A stretch of DNA of 32,517 nucleotides, taken from an uncultured Prevotellaceae bacterium (GTDB lineage Bacteria; Bacteroidota; Bacteroidia; Bacteroidales; Bacteroidaceae). Where the stretch lies: assembly GCA_946404865.1 (NCBI GenBank), contig CAMJFC010000034.1:1-32517 (forward strand), given 5' to 3'. Shown here piece after piece: positions 16,639-26,363 of this stretch. The notes below the pieces were generated by a model. It worked only from the letters and a program-made list of their open reading frames with translations. It was not told the DNA's origin and ran no database searches. Position 1 is the first letter of the stretch. Every line of letters begins with the position of its first letter. The position numbers and the translations under genes are program-made.

Positions 16639-17958
16639 TTAAACCGGGATGTCCTTGTTCACGTTCTTATAGCCTATCAAGGCATAGAAGAACATGTAGG
16701 CCATGGCTATCAGATAGATGAAGTAGCTGGGCATGTAACCCATCATGTCGGCGAAGAAATTCTGCACCACGGGGAGCACACCGCCACCCACGACCATCAT
16801 CATGAAGATACCGGAGGCCTGAGCCGTGTATTTGCCTAAACCCTCGGTGGCGAGGTTGAAGATGGAAGCCCACATCACTGAGGTGCACAGACCGCAGAGC
16901 ACCAATAGCAACACGCTCAGAGGCACAGTGGTCATCTCTACGCTACCCTCTAAAATTTTCACCAATGGCATCGACACGGTCACCGATTTGGGGATGAGCA
17001 TGGCGGCCACAATCAGTATCATACCGATGAAGGTGGTGCAAAGCATCAGTGTGCGAGACGACACCTTGCCGGCGATAGTGCTGGAGAACAAACGGCCGAC
17101 CAGCATCAGCAGCCAGTACATGGCGGCCACGGCACCGCCAATGGTGGCGGCATTCACAATAGCGTCAGGATTCACCCACGCACCGTTGGCGGTGGTATCT
17201 GAAAGGTAGAAGTTGAGACCGCCGGGGATGCCGACCTCGACACCCACATAGACGAAGATGGCTATCACACCTAGCAGACAGTGGCGGAACGACCACGGAG
17301 AGTGCTCGAACACAGTGTCGGCCGTCACTTTGCCCATCTCGGGGTCTTCAATAGGAATGAACAACAGAATGACGAAGGCACAAGCAAAGACGGCCATGGC
17401 GATGAACATCACCAGATTCACATCGGCCATCTGGGTGCTGGCTGTCACCGTACCGATGAGCGCACCAACCAACATGGGAGTCATGGTGCCGGCCAGTGAA
17501 TTCAGCGTACCGCCAATCATGTTCAGCTGATTGCCTTTGTTGCCACCACCGCCAAGCAGATTAAGCATCGGGTTCACCACGGTGTTCAGGATACATACGG
17601 AGAAACCAGAGATGAAGGCACCCAGCAGATAAATGCTGAAGCCGGGAATACCACTGGCCTTACCTGAGATGAACTGGATGAGCACACCGAAGAAACCTAC
17701 GGCAATACCTAAGAGGGCAGTCTTCTTGTAACCCATCTTCGTGAGCATCTTGCCTGCGGGAATACCCATAAACAGATAGGCGAAGAAGTTCATGAAGTTA
17801 CCCATGATACCTAACACGTTCGAACCGCCAATCTCGGGTTGGTTCTTCCAAATCACACCGATTGGGGCGCCAAGATTCGTCACAAACGATATCATGGCGT
17901 AAAGGAAGAACATTGTCACAATGGCAATAACTCTTCCATTCGTCTTTTGATTACTCAT
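16639..17958 (-). CDS. MFS hexose permease (glucose/galactose:H+ symporter type)
   Basis: A 439-aa membrane protein with 12 predicted helices, of the fucose/galactose/glucose branch of the major facilitator superfamily. Indicative stretches are IMGNFMNFFAYLFMGIPAGKML with the MFS loop KMGYKKTALLG, GFSVCILNTVVNPMLNLLGG, and the N/Q-rich KGNQLNMIGGTLNS. Family members import galactose or glucose with protons. Between a galM and galK, galactose is the likely substrate. The start at 17956-17958 gives the short cytoplasmic N-terminus MSNQKTNGRVIAIV. Confidence 0.92.
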   Translation of the reverse strand: MSNQKTNGRVIAIVTMFFLYAMISFVTNLGAPIGVIWKNQPEIGGSNVLGIMGNFMNFFAYLFMGIPAGKMLTKMGYKKTALLGIAVGFFGVLIQFISGKASGIPGFSIYLLGAFISGFSVCILNTVVNPMLNLLGGGGNKGNQLNMIGGTLNSLAGTMTPMLVGALIGTVTASTQMADVNLVMFIAMAVFACAFVILLFIPIEDPEMGKVTADTVFEHSPWSFRHCLLGVIAIFVYVGVEVGIPGGLNFYLSDTTANGAWVNPDAIVNAATIGGAVAAMYWLLMLVGRLFSSTIAGKVSSRTLMLCTTFIGMILIVAAMLIPKSVTVSMPLVKILEGSVEMTTVPLSVLLLVLCGLCTSVMWASIFNLATEGLGKYTAQASGIFMMMVVGGGVLPVVQNFFADMMGYMPSYFIYLIAMAYMFFYALIGYKNVNKDIPV

Positions 17959-18042
17959 TTTTAATTATGTTATCTTAGATTTCAAATTACTTGTTTGACC
18001 AGCTTGGCTGATAATCAACAGCCAAACTGGTCAATTTAGAAT

Positions 18043-19128
18043 TTATTTCCTCACACCAAACTTGTAGATGGTCTTTTGCTCGTATTTCCGACCTGGTTTC
18101 AGCACCACCGAGGGGAAGTAAGGACGGTTGGGACTGTCGGGGAAATGCTGTGCCTCGAAGCACACTGAACTGCGGCGGGGGAATGTGGCACCATACTGGC
18201 CTCTGTAGCCGTTACCGAAATTGTCGGTGTACAACTGCACACCGGGCTCGGTGGTGAACACGTCCATCGTGCGACCGCTCTTCGGGTCGTAAATGCGGGC
18301 GGCAAAGCTCAACTCGCCTTCCTCGCGCTTGTTCAGAACATAGCAGTGGTCATAACCTGAACCGTTGCGTATCTGCTCGTTGTCGGCGTTGATGTCCTGA
18401 CCGAAGGTTTTCGGCTGACGGAAATCAAACGGTGTGCCTTCCACCTTCAGAATCTCACCGGTGGGGATGCTCGTCTCGTCGATAGGCAGGTAGAAGTCGG
18501 CGTTGATTTCGCATTCAATGTCGTCAATGGTCGGGGTGGGGTCGGCAATGCCTGCTAATGAGAAGAATCCATGGTGGGTCAGGTTGATGATGGTCTTTTT
18601 GTTGGTCGTGGCCATGTAGTCAATCATCAATTCGTTCTCGTTGGTGAACGTATAGACCACCGTCACCTTCAATTCGCCGGTATAACCCTCTTCGCCGTAA
18701 GCCGACACCAAGTTGAGAACCAGCGTGTAGTCGTTCATCTGAAGAGCTTCCCACACACGGGCGTGGAATCCCTTCGGACCGCCGTGCAGCGCGTTCGGGC
18801 CGTCGTTGAGGGCGAGTTGGTATTCTTTTCCTTTGAGTTGGAACTTACCCTTGCAAATGCGGTTGCCAAAACGACCGATAAGGGTGCTCAGGTAAGGCTC
18901 CGCTTGCATGGCTTCTTGGATGTTGGCGTGACCTTGAATCACATTGGCGTAGTTTCCGTCACGGTCGGGCACCATGATGGCTACAATACCGCCACCATAG
19001 TTGGTGATGGCCACCTCACTGCCAGCAGCGTTTTTCAAGATGTACAAATCAGTTTGTTTACCGTTAATTGTGGTCTGGAAATCCTCTCTTCTCAGGCCAC
19101 ACAGATTTTCTGTCTCTGTCATATTCAT
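18043..19128 (-). CDS. galM: Aldose 1-epimerase (galactose mutarotase), cytosolic
   Basis: GalM converts beta-D-galactose to the alpha form used by galactokinase. About 361 aa from the ATG at 19126-19128 (MNMTETENLCGLRREDF); the frame extends upstream to a TTG at 19149 that I do not favour. No signal peptide is present, in contrast to the lipoprotein paralog in the arabinose operon. Motifs: TNYGGGIVAIMVPDRDG, GRFGNRI, LHGGPKGFHARVWE, the catalytic His in NLTHHGFFSLAG and the catalytic Glu in CFEAQHFPDSPN. It is the first gene of the galactose operon, 84 bp ahead of the permease. Confidence 0.95.
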   Translation of the reverse strand: MNMTETENLCGLRREDFQTTINGKQTDLYILKNAAGSEVAITNYGGGIVAIMVPDRDGNYANVIQGHANIQEAMQAEPYLSTLIGRFGNRICKGKFQLKGKEYQLALNDGPNALHGGPKGFHARVWEALQMNDYTLVLNLVSAYGEEGYTGELKVTVVYTFTNENELMIDYMATTNKKTIINLTHHGFFSLAGIADPTPTIDDIECEINADFYLPIDETSIPTGEILKVEGTPFDFRQPKTFGQDINADNEQIRNGSGYDHCYVLNKREEGELSFAARIYDPKSGRTMDVFTTEPGVQLYTDNFGNGYRGQYGATFPRRSSVCFEAQHFPDSPNRPYFPSVVLKPGRKYEQKTIYKFGVRK

Positions 19129-19159
19129 TAAGTTTTTAGTTACAAACAATTGCAGTCTG

Positions 19160-19167
19160 CAAAATAA
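19160..19167 (-). promoter_or_regulatory. Possible -7 element for the galactose operon
   Basis: TTATTTTG on the minus strand resembles TAnnTTTG, about 32 nt before the galM start codon. A T-rich tract just upstream could supply the -33 contact. The match is imperfect. Confidence 0.4.
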
Positions 19168-19201
19168 CTCAAAAAAAACGACATTGACGAATAAAATGAC
19201 A

Positions 19202-19254
19202 AAAAAACCACCTGACGGAAAGTTAAAAAACGTTTATAACGTGGTCCGTCAGGT
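19202..19254 (-). terminator. Intrinsic terminator after folC
   Basis: On the minus strand ACCTGACGGA and TCCGTCAGGT (arms at 19245-19254 and 19210-19219) pair perfectly and are followed by GG and a run of seven T. The 25-nt loop holds its own small palindrome ACGTT-TAT-AACGT (19230-19242). It separates folC from the galactose operon. Confidence 0.8.
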
Positions 19255-19320
19255 GATAGGGTATGGGGTAAAACGGCTCTTTGTCGTCCGTCAAATGATA
19301 TTGCGTGTGCCGAAAAGTTG

Positions 19321-20646
19321 CTATTTGTTAGAAGGGGAGAGCAATGCCAACAGGTCGGCGACCACATAACTGCTGCCGCCCACAAAAATGAAATCATCAG
19401 ATTGCGCTTCCGACAGCGATGCCTCATAAGCGGCTCTCACAGAGGTGAACACACGTCCGGTGATGCCGTGCGCAGAGGCTTTTTTCGCCACCACTTCTGA
19501 GGGGATGGCTCGATGGGTGCTGGCTTGTGTGAAGTAATACTCCGCTGAGGTGGGCAACATTCCCAGCACGGTGTCGATATCTTTGTCATCTACCATGCCG
19601 AACACGATGCGGAGCGTTGCGCACGACTGGCGGCGCAACTGACGACTGAGATATTCCCAACCGCCCACGTTGTGGCCAGTATCGCACACTACCGTGGGAT
19701 GCTCTTGCAAACGCTGCCAACGACCTGCCAGACCGGTGGTTTCGCACACTTTCGAGAAACCCTTGCGGATGTCGTCGAGACCCGTTATCCAACCTGTCTG
19801 CCGCAGATACTCACAAACCCACAGGATGGTGTTGGCGTTCTTCACCTGATAGTCGCCTTGCAACTCATGGCTGAGACGGTTCTCACCATAACGGTGCCCG
19901 TCTTTCACATGCAGGTTGATGACGTAGGCGGGATGTGCGGTGTCCTTGCCTAAATCGCCGACCACAATGGGGTCGTCTTCTGCAAAGATGATGGGCGACT
20001 GCCGCTCAAAGGCGGTGCGGGCAAAGACGGGACGGGTGGCGGCAAGGGCCTCGCCGATGACCACAGGCACACCGGGTTTGATGATGCCGGCTTTCTCGGT
20101 GGCTATCTGTGCTAACGTGTGTCCCAGAAACTGCATGTGGTCGAACGAGATGTTCGTGATGACCGATAGGATAGGGGTGATGATGTTGGTGCTGTCCAAC
20201 CGACCACCCAAGCCCACTTCGATGACGGCGATGTCCACCTGCTGCTTTTGGAAATACCAGAAAGCCATACATGTGGTCAACTCAAAAAACGAAGGGTGCA
20301 GCGGTTCAAAGAATGAACGGTTATCTTCCACGAAATCAATCACATCCTGCTCGCTGATCATCTCGCCGTTCACACGGATACGCTCGCGGAAATCCACAAG
20401 ATGGGGCGAGGTGAACAGTCCCACGCGGTGTCCGGCCAACTGTAGGATGGCGGCCAACGTGTGCGACACGCTTCCCTTGCCGTTGGTGCCGGCCACATGG
20501 ATGGTCTTAAACGCGCAATGAGGACAACCTAAATGCTGGTCCAATGCTAACGTGGTGTCCAATCCGGGCTTATAAGCGATAGCACCCACCTTCTCAAAGA
20601 CGGGCGCGCTATTATACATGTACTCCGTTGTTTCCTTGTAGGTCAC
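19321..20646 (-). CDS. folC: Bifunctional folylpolyglutamate synthase / dihydrofolate synthase
   Basis: FolC adds glutamate to dihydropteroate and to folates in the cytoplasm. The 441-aa protein has the ATP-binding loop HVAGTNGKGSVSHTLAAIL, LFTSPHLVDFRERI, EVGLGGRLDSTNII and the second-domain stretch VVCDTGHNVGGWEYL. I keep the GTG at 20644-20646 as start because MTYKETTEYMYNSAPVFEKVG fits the conserved N-terminus of Bacteroidales FolC; the first ATG at 20617-20619 would cut into it. It follows dnaJ on the same strand, separated by a 285-bp repeat array, and ends at its own terminator. Confidence 0.95.
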   Translation of the reverse strand: MTYKETTEYMYNSAPVFEKVGAIAYKPGLDTTLALDQHLGCPHCAFKTIHVAGTNGKGSVSHTLAAILQLAGHRVGLFTSPHLVDFRERIRVNGEMISEQDVIDFVEDNRSFFEPLHPSFFELTTCMAFWYFQKQQVDIAVIEVGLGGRLDSTNIITPILSVITNISFDHMQFLGHTLAQIATEKAGIIKPGVPVVIGEALAATRPVFARTAFERQSPIIFAEDDPIVVGDLGKDTAHPAYVINLHVKDGHRYGENRLSHELQGDYQVKNANTILWVCEYLRQTGWITGLDDIRKGFSKVCETTGLAGRWQRLQEHPTVVCDTGHNVGGWEYLSRQLRRQSCATLRIVFGMVDDKDIDTVLGMLPTSAEYYFTQASTHRAIPSEVVAKKASAHGITGRVFTSVRAAYEASLSEAQSDDFIFVGGSSYVVADLLALLSPSNK

Positions 20647-20660
20647 GGCTTTTTTATGTT

Positions 20661-20776
20661 TAGTGTTGAGGGTTTAGTGTTCTACACTGTTTAGGAGTTT
20701 AAGAGTTTAGGAGTTTAAGAGTTTAGGAGTTTAAGAGTTTAGGAGTTTAGGAGTTTAAGAGTTTAGGAGTTTAGAC
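20661..20776. repeat. Octamer tandem array upstream of folC
   Basis: From 20689 to 20768 there are ten units of GTTTAGGA or GTTTAAGA with exact 8-bp period, plus a partial eleventh. A short stretch TGTTGAGGGTTTAGTG (20664-20679) precedes it and recurs in similar form upstream of the LUD gene at 27830. Confidence 0.92.
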
Positions 20777-20798
20777 AATACTCCATTTGCAGACTATT

Positions 20799-20935
20799 CT
20801 CTTACCCCTTACCTCTCACCTCTTACCTCTCACCCCTAACATATCTCTTACCCCTTACCTCTTACCTCTCACCCCTAAGTATTCTCTCACCCCTAACATA
20901 CCTCTTACCCCTTACCTCTTACCTCTCACCTCTAA
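20799..20935. repeat. Pyrimidine-rich heptamer array (TTACCTC type)
   Basis: About 17 units related to TTACCTC, TCACCTC, TTACCCC and TCACCCC, mostly with 7-bp period, interrupted by TAACATATC, TAAGTATTC and TAACATACC. It runs up to the dnaJ stop. A shorter sibling lies at 27885-27932. Confidence 0.85.
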
Positions 20936-22089
20936 TTAAAATAATTCTTGAACTTCTGGAAGATGGTCTTCTTCGTGTGTTGGTCGCCTTGGAAATTGTC
21001 ACTGTCTTTCAATTTCTCCAACATCTCTTTCTCACTGCGACTCAACGTCTTGGGCACATATACACTCACGTTGACTACCAAGTCGCCCATGCCGCTGCCA
21101 TAACCCTGTACGGCAGGCAGTCCCTTGCCGCGCAGACGGAGTGTCTTGCCGGGCTGGGTACCGGGCTCTATCTTGATTTTCAACTTCGTGCCTTCAATCG
21201 TGGGGATGCGCACATCACCTCCTAAAGCGGCTGTGGGGAAGTCCAATAAGAGATTGTATATCAAATCCTGACCGTCGCGAACGAAGGTGTCGTTATCTTC
21301 TTCTTCAATAAAGACCTGGATGTCGCCTGCCACTCCGTTGTGCTGTCCGGCATTGCCTTTGCCCGAAACGGTGAACACCATGCCTTCGCCAACACCTTTG
21401 GGGATGTTGATCTCTACCACTTCTTCACCTTTCACAACACCCGTGCCACCGCAATGCGTGCATTTGTTCTTGATGACAGTGCCTTCACCGCCACAAGTGC
21501 GACAGGGCGACTGGGTCTGCATCATGCCGAACATGGTCTGCTTGGTGCGTATTTCCATTCCGCTGCCGTGACAGGTGGGACAGGTCTCCGAACCGCTGCC
21601 GTTCTCCGCACCGGTGCCTTGGCAGTGGGGACAGGTGATGTCTTTCTTGACCTTGAACTTCTTCGTCACGCCATTGGCCACATCCAACAGCGACAGACGA
21701 ACTTTCAAACGCAGGTCACTGCCATGATGACGGGCGGCCTGACGACCACCGCCACCACCGAATCCGCTAAAGCCGCTGAATCCGCCGCCGCCGAACACAC
21801 TGCCGAACATCGAGAAGATGTCGTCCATGGAGAAACCACCGCCACCGCCGAAGCCACCCATGCCTTGCAGACCCTCAAAGCCAAACTGGTCGTATTGCTG
21901 GCGTTTCTGCGCGTCGTGTAATACATCATAGGCCTCAGCCGCTTCTTTAAACTTCTCTTCGGCGTTCTTGTCGCCGGGGTTGCGGTCGGGGTGGTATTTG
22001 ATGGCTATCTTGCGATAAGCTTTCTTGATCTCTTCTTCCGAGGCGTTCTTATCCACACCAAGCACCTCGTAATAATCACGTTTTGCCAC
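20932..22089 (-). CDS. dnaJ: Chaperone DnaJ
   Basis: DnaJ is the cytoplasmic co-chaperone that delivers substrates to DnaK and stimulates its ATPase. The 385-aa protein starts at a GTG (22087-22089), fixed by the conserved N-terminus [20 protein letters not shown]. The J domain carries HPD in [11 protein letters not shown], followed by a Gly/Phe-rich linker (residues about 75-115), four zinc-binding repeats ([32 protein letters not shown]) and the C-terminal substrate-binding region. It lies 203 bp downstream of grpE; the gap holds AT-rich heptamer repeats. All key residues are present. Confidence 0.98.
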   Translation of the reverse strand: MAKRDYYEVLGVDKNASEEEIKKAYRKIAIKYHPDRNPGDKNAEEKFKEAAEAYDVLHDAQKRQQYDQFGFEGLQGMGGFGGGGGFSMDDIFSMFGSVFGGGGFSGFSGFGGGGGRQAARHHGSDLRLKVRLSLLDVANGVTKKFKVKKDITCPHCQGTGAENGSGSETCPTCHGSGMEIRTKQTMFGMMQTQSPCRTCGGEGTVIKNKCTHCGGTGVVKGEEVVEINIPKGVGEGMVFTVSGKGNAGQHNGVAGDIQVFIEEEDNDTFVRDGQDLIYNLLLDFPTAALGGDVRIPTIEGTKLKIKIEPGTQPGKTLRLRGKGLPAVQGYGSGMGDLVVNVSVYVPKTLSRSEKEMLEKLKDSDNFQGDQHTKKTIFQKFKNYFN

Positions 22090-22147
22090 TTTTGTGTTTT
22101 TGGGTTAATAATATAACGAGTTGGCCGTTGACAATTCGTCATTCAAA

Positions 22148-22255
22148 ATTCTTCATCGCGCAGCGACAATTTTTCGGACAGAGTCCTCAACAACACGTCA
22201 ACATTCAAAATTCAAAATTCAACATTGAATCATTCTTCATCGCGCAGCGACAATT
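22148..22255. repeat. Direct repeat of 23 bp containing a small hairpin
   Basis: ATTCTTCATCGCGCAGCGAC followed by AAT occurs at 22148-22170 and again at 22232-22254, 84 bp apart. Each copy contains TCGC-GCA-GCGA, which can fold. The copies are embedded in the ATTCAAC-type array. Confidence 0.85.
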
Positions 22256-22292
22256 CAACATTCAACATTCAAAATTCAACATTCAACATTCT
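22198..22292. repeat. AT-rich heptamer array (ATTCAAC type)
   Basis: Runs of ATTCAAA and ATTCAAC units at 22203-22227 and 22253-22292 fill the gap between the dnaJ start and the grpE stop, interrupted by the second 23-bp direct repeat. The period is 7 bp, as in the array at 9121. Confidence 0.8.
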
Positions 22293-22901
22293 TCACTGTC
22301 CTACTGCCACTTTGGCAAACCTGATGACTTTGTCATTCAGGGTATACCCCTTTTCCGTACAGTCAATCACTTTGCCTTTCTTGTCGTCGCCCATGCCGGG
22401 CACCATGGCGATAGCTTCGTGGAAGTTCACATCGAAATCTTTGTCGGTGGTGTCGATGGCTTTCACGCCTAAACCCTCCAAAGTTTTCATCAACTTCTTG
22501 TAAATCAGTTCCATGCCTTCTTTCAGCGTGGCGGCATCATCCGTCTTCTCACTGTTGGCTAAGGCACGTTCCATGTCGTCTATCACAGGCAGCACAGCGG
22601 TGATGGTTTTCTCTGCACCGTTCAGTATCAGTTCGGCTTTCTCTTTGATGGTGCGCTTGCGGTAGTTCTCAAATTCCGCGCACTTGTAGAGATATTTCTT
22701 CTCCCACTCAGCAGCTTCCTCTTGTGCTTTTGTCAGAGGGTCTTTCTGGGTGTCTTCCGCCTCTTTCTGCGTTTCGGTCTCCAATTCCACTTCAAGCGTT
22801 TCACCTTCGCCTTCAGCCGTTTGCTGTTGCTGCTCATTGGTCTGCGACTCGTTTTCCGAGCCGTTTTCTTCTGTTATGTCTTTCTTTTCTTCTTCTGTCA
22901 T
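22293..22901 (-). CDS. grpE: Nucleotide exchange factor GrpE
   Basis: GrpE releases ADP from DnaK. About 202 aa from the ATG at 22899-22901 (MTEEEKKDITEENG); the GTG further upstream at 22928 adds a basic stretch not expected here. The acidic, low-complexity N-terminal part is typical. A long coiled-coil follows (KAQEEAAEWEKKYLYKCAEFENYRKRT), then the beta-domain end with NFHEAIAMVPGMGDDKKGKV and GYTLNDKVIRFAKVAVG. It lies 53 bp after the ABC-F gene and ahead of dnaJ. dnaK is not in the window. Confidence 0.96.
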   Translation of the reverse strand: MTEEEKKDITEENGSENESQTNEQQQQTAEGEGETLEVELETETQKEAEDTQKDPLTKAQEEAAEWEKKYLYKCAEFENYRKRTIKEKAELILNGAEKTITAVLPVIDDMERALANSEKTDDAATLKEGMELIYKKLMKTLEGLGVKAIDTTDKDFDVNFHEAIAMVPGMGDDKKGKVIDCTEKGYTLNDKVIRFAKVAVGQ

Positions 22902-22954
22902 AATGTTGTGTTTTTTAGTATTTACCACACATACAGCAAAAACCTTGCCAACTT

Positions 22955-24613
<1,659 letters not shown>

Positions 24614-24732
24614 GGCAAAAAAAACGAGAAAATCTAATAGCAATGATAAAAAAAGGAAAACAGCCCCGAAAAGTTGACCGATGTCGTTTTTTGTGGTCTC
24701 TGTGCCCGCCCGCACGTCATGAGATGGAATTG

Positions 24733-24771
24733 GGGCCGTTTCGTCGAAACACGTGGGCCGTTTCGTCGAAA
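24733..24771 (+). promoter_or_regulatory. Two 17-bp direct repeats, candidate LytTR regulator site
   Basis: GGGCCGTTTCGTCGAAA occurs at 24733-24749 and 24755-24771, spaced exactly 22 bp, two helical turns. Each contains CCGTT in a 9-mer (GCCGTTTCG) with 13 bp between 9-mers, close to the known LytTR pattern of imperfect direct repeats with a xCCGTTxxG-like core at 12-13 bp spacing. Each also contains the 11-bp palindrome TTTCG-T-CGAAA. The site ends 5 bp before the -33 box. Confidence 0.6.
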
Positions 24772-24775
24772 GTGA

Positions 24776-24807
24776 TTTGCGGCGGGGGCAAAATGCCACT
24801 ACCTTTG
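24776..24807 (+). promoter_or_regulatory. Promoter of the small secreted protein gene
   Basis: TTTG (24776-24779) and TACCTTTG (24800-24807), 20 nt apart, match the Bacteroidetes -33/-7 consensus. The leader is about 40 nt. Confidence 0.75.
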
Positions 24808-24853
24808 CACCAGTAAAACAAACAAATGTGTAACTCTTAAAAATTAAAACGAA

Positions 24854-25240
24854 ATGAAAAATTTAGTAATCGCTATCGCTATGATGTTCGCTATGACTCT
24901 TACTGTCAATGCTCAGTCTTTGGACAATCAACCCCAGTCGCAAACCATTCAGTCGCAACAGTCTTTCGACAACATCGCAGAAATGCTGGAACTGTCATCC
25001 GACCAGTGGCAACCCGTGAAGACGGCCTTCCAACAGTTCAGTGTCTCTATGGAGACCTTGACGAAGATGGAATCGGGCGTGAAGATGCAACAGGCATGGG
25101 ACAAGATTAGAACGGGACACTTCCATCAGATGAAACGTCTCCTCACCGACAAACAGTTGAAGAAATACCAAGAGATGTTTGAACTGACCGTCGCTAACCG
25201 CGCTGCCAAATACATTCCCCAAACGGCTGATGCGAAGTAA
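24854..25240 (+). CDS. Small secreted helical protein with LTxxQ-like motif
   Basis: A 128-aa protein with the signal peptide MKNLVIAIAMMFAMTLTVNA, cleaved probably before QSLDN. The mature part is rich in Gln, has no cysteine and is predicted mostly helical. The segment LLTDKQLKKYQEMFEL carries the LTxxQ pattern seen in periplasmic Spy/CpxP-like proteins, and LELSSDQWQPVKTAF looks like a second, imperfect copy. Similar small proteins are common in Bacteroidales; I know no function for them. It has its own strong promoter with a putative LytTR site and terminator, and lies just ahead of a LytS/LytTR two-component pair, which may control it. Confidence 0.8.
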   Translation: MKNLVIAIAMMFAMTLTVNAQSLDNQPQSQTIQSQQSFDNIAEMLELSSDQWQPVKTAFQQFSVSMETLTKMESGVKMQQAWDKIRTGHFHQMKRLLTDKQLKKYQEMFELTVANRAAKYIPQTADAK

Positions 25241-25265
25241 TACACATACATCGTATTCTTAGGTC

Positions 25266-25303
25266 CTCCCCCGCAGACTTTTGTTGGAGCGGGGGAGATT
25301 TTC
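25266..25303 (+). terminator. Intrinsic terminator after the small secreted protein
   Basis: Arms CTCCCCCGC (25266-25274) and GCGGGGGAG (25289-25297) with a 14-nt loop, followed by ATTTTCT. It separates the small gene from the kinase. Confidence 0.8.
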
Positions 25304-25337
25304 TGAAAAAAAAGTAGCATAATAAAAAAAATAATTG

Positions 25338-25345
25338 TACATTTG
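25338..25345 (+). promoter_or_regulatory. -7 element for the sensor kinase, very close to its start
   Basis: TACATTTG, a full TAnnTTTG match, ends 7 nt before the ATG at 25353. Transcription would begin at or next to the start codon. No TTTG is seen at -33. Confidence 0.55.
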
Positions 25346-25352
25346 CACCACC

Positions 25353-26363
25353 ATGAAAGTGTCGAAGAAAAAAGTATTAGCATTGGTCATGCAGTTGGGC
25401 GTCTTTGCCTTCTTGCTGGGTCTGCCATTGTTGTTGGCATACGTCGGAGGGACGGCGGTGCCTGCACGAACGGTCTTATATCTCACACTATGGTGGTTTG
25501 GCCCCATGATGGTGGTCTATATGGTCAATTATTATCTGCTGGTGCCCCAGCTGTTCTATAAACATCATCGGTGGTGGTATGTCGTCGCCAATGTGTTGCT
25601 CATTGGACTCTTTAACCATAGCATCTTCTGGTTCAATGCGGAGTATCTGCCCGAGATGGCAAGGCCGGGATATTATTCATACGCCATCGTGCCCATCGTC
25701 TTGCATATCTTCACCGCACTCGGCGCCCTCGGCATCAGACATCTCTCGAGAATGCACGAGGTGGAACTGCAAATCAAGGAACAGCAACAGAAAAACACCG
25801 CCGCTGAACTGGCGTGGCTGAAAAACCAACTCAACCCGCATTTCCTCTTCAATACGCTCAACAATATCTCCAGCCTCACGCAGATTGATGCCGACCAGGC
25901 GCAGGAGAGCATCGCCCAACTGAGCGACTTGCTCCGCTATGCGATGTACGAGACGGATAAACCTCTCGTTCCCCTGGCGGGCGAGGTGGAGTTCATGAAC
26001 AATTACATTGAACTGATGCGGTTGCGGTGTGGAGCCAATACGCAGGTGGAGGTGCAACTGAAGGCTGAACAAGGGGTCATGGTGCCGCCCTTGCTCTTTA
26101 TCTCGCTCATCGAGAACGCGTTTAAACATGGTGTCAGCAGCAATCAGCCCTCGTCCATCCATATCCAATTGTCGGTGAACGACGGGGTGCTGACCTTCGT
26201 CTGCGACAATACCAACCACCCGAAAGACGATGCCGACCGCAGCGGGTCGGGCATCGGACTGGAAAACACACGCCGCCGCCTGCAACTGCTCTATCCTGAC
26301 CGCCATGAGTGGGAGCAGACGCTCAAAGACGGCATTTATCACATTAAAATTACCATCAAATGA
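25353..26363 (+). CDS. Sensor histidine kinase, LytS/YehU type
   Basis: A 336-aa membrane kinase. The N-terminal 120 residues hold about four hydrophobic segments (for example LALVMQLGVFAFLLGLPLLL and FGPMMVVYMVNYYLLVP). A coiled stretch (HEVELQIKEQQQKNTAAEL) leads to the His_kinase domain with the phosphorylated His163 in LKNQLNPHFLFNTLNN, and an ATPase domain with FISLIENAFKHGV and GSGIGLENTRRRL. I take the ATG at 25353; the TTG at 25335 would overlap the promoter, and a second ATG at 25389 is possible. It overlaps the response regulator by 4 bp (ATGA). The signal sensed is unknown; no periplasmic sensor domain of any size is visible. Confidence 0.93.
   Translation: MKVSKKKVLALVMQLGVFAFLLGLPLLLAYVGGTAVPARTVLYLTLWWFGPMMVVYMVNYYLLVPQLFYKHHRWWYVVANVLLIGLFNHSIFWFNAEYLPEMARPGYYSYAIVPIVLHIFTALGALGIRHLSRMHEVELQIKEQQQKNTAAELAWLKNQLNPHFLFNTLNNISSLTQIDADQAQESIAQLSDLLRYAMYETDKPLVPLAGEVEFMNNYIELMRLRCGANTQVEVQLKAEQGVMVPPLLFISLIENAFKHGVSSNQPSSIHIQLSVNDGVLTFVCDNTNHPKDDADRSGSGIGLENTRRRLQLLYPDRHEWEQTLKDGIYHIKITIK

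Noticed and set aside
20661..20935. CRISPR array
   Set aside because: Units are 7-8 bp, there are no spacers, and no cas genes are nearby.
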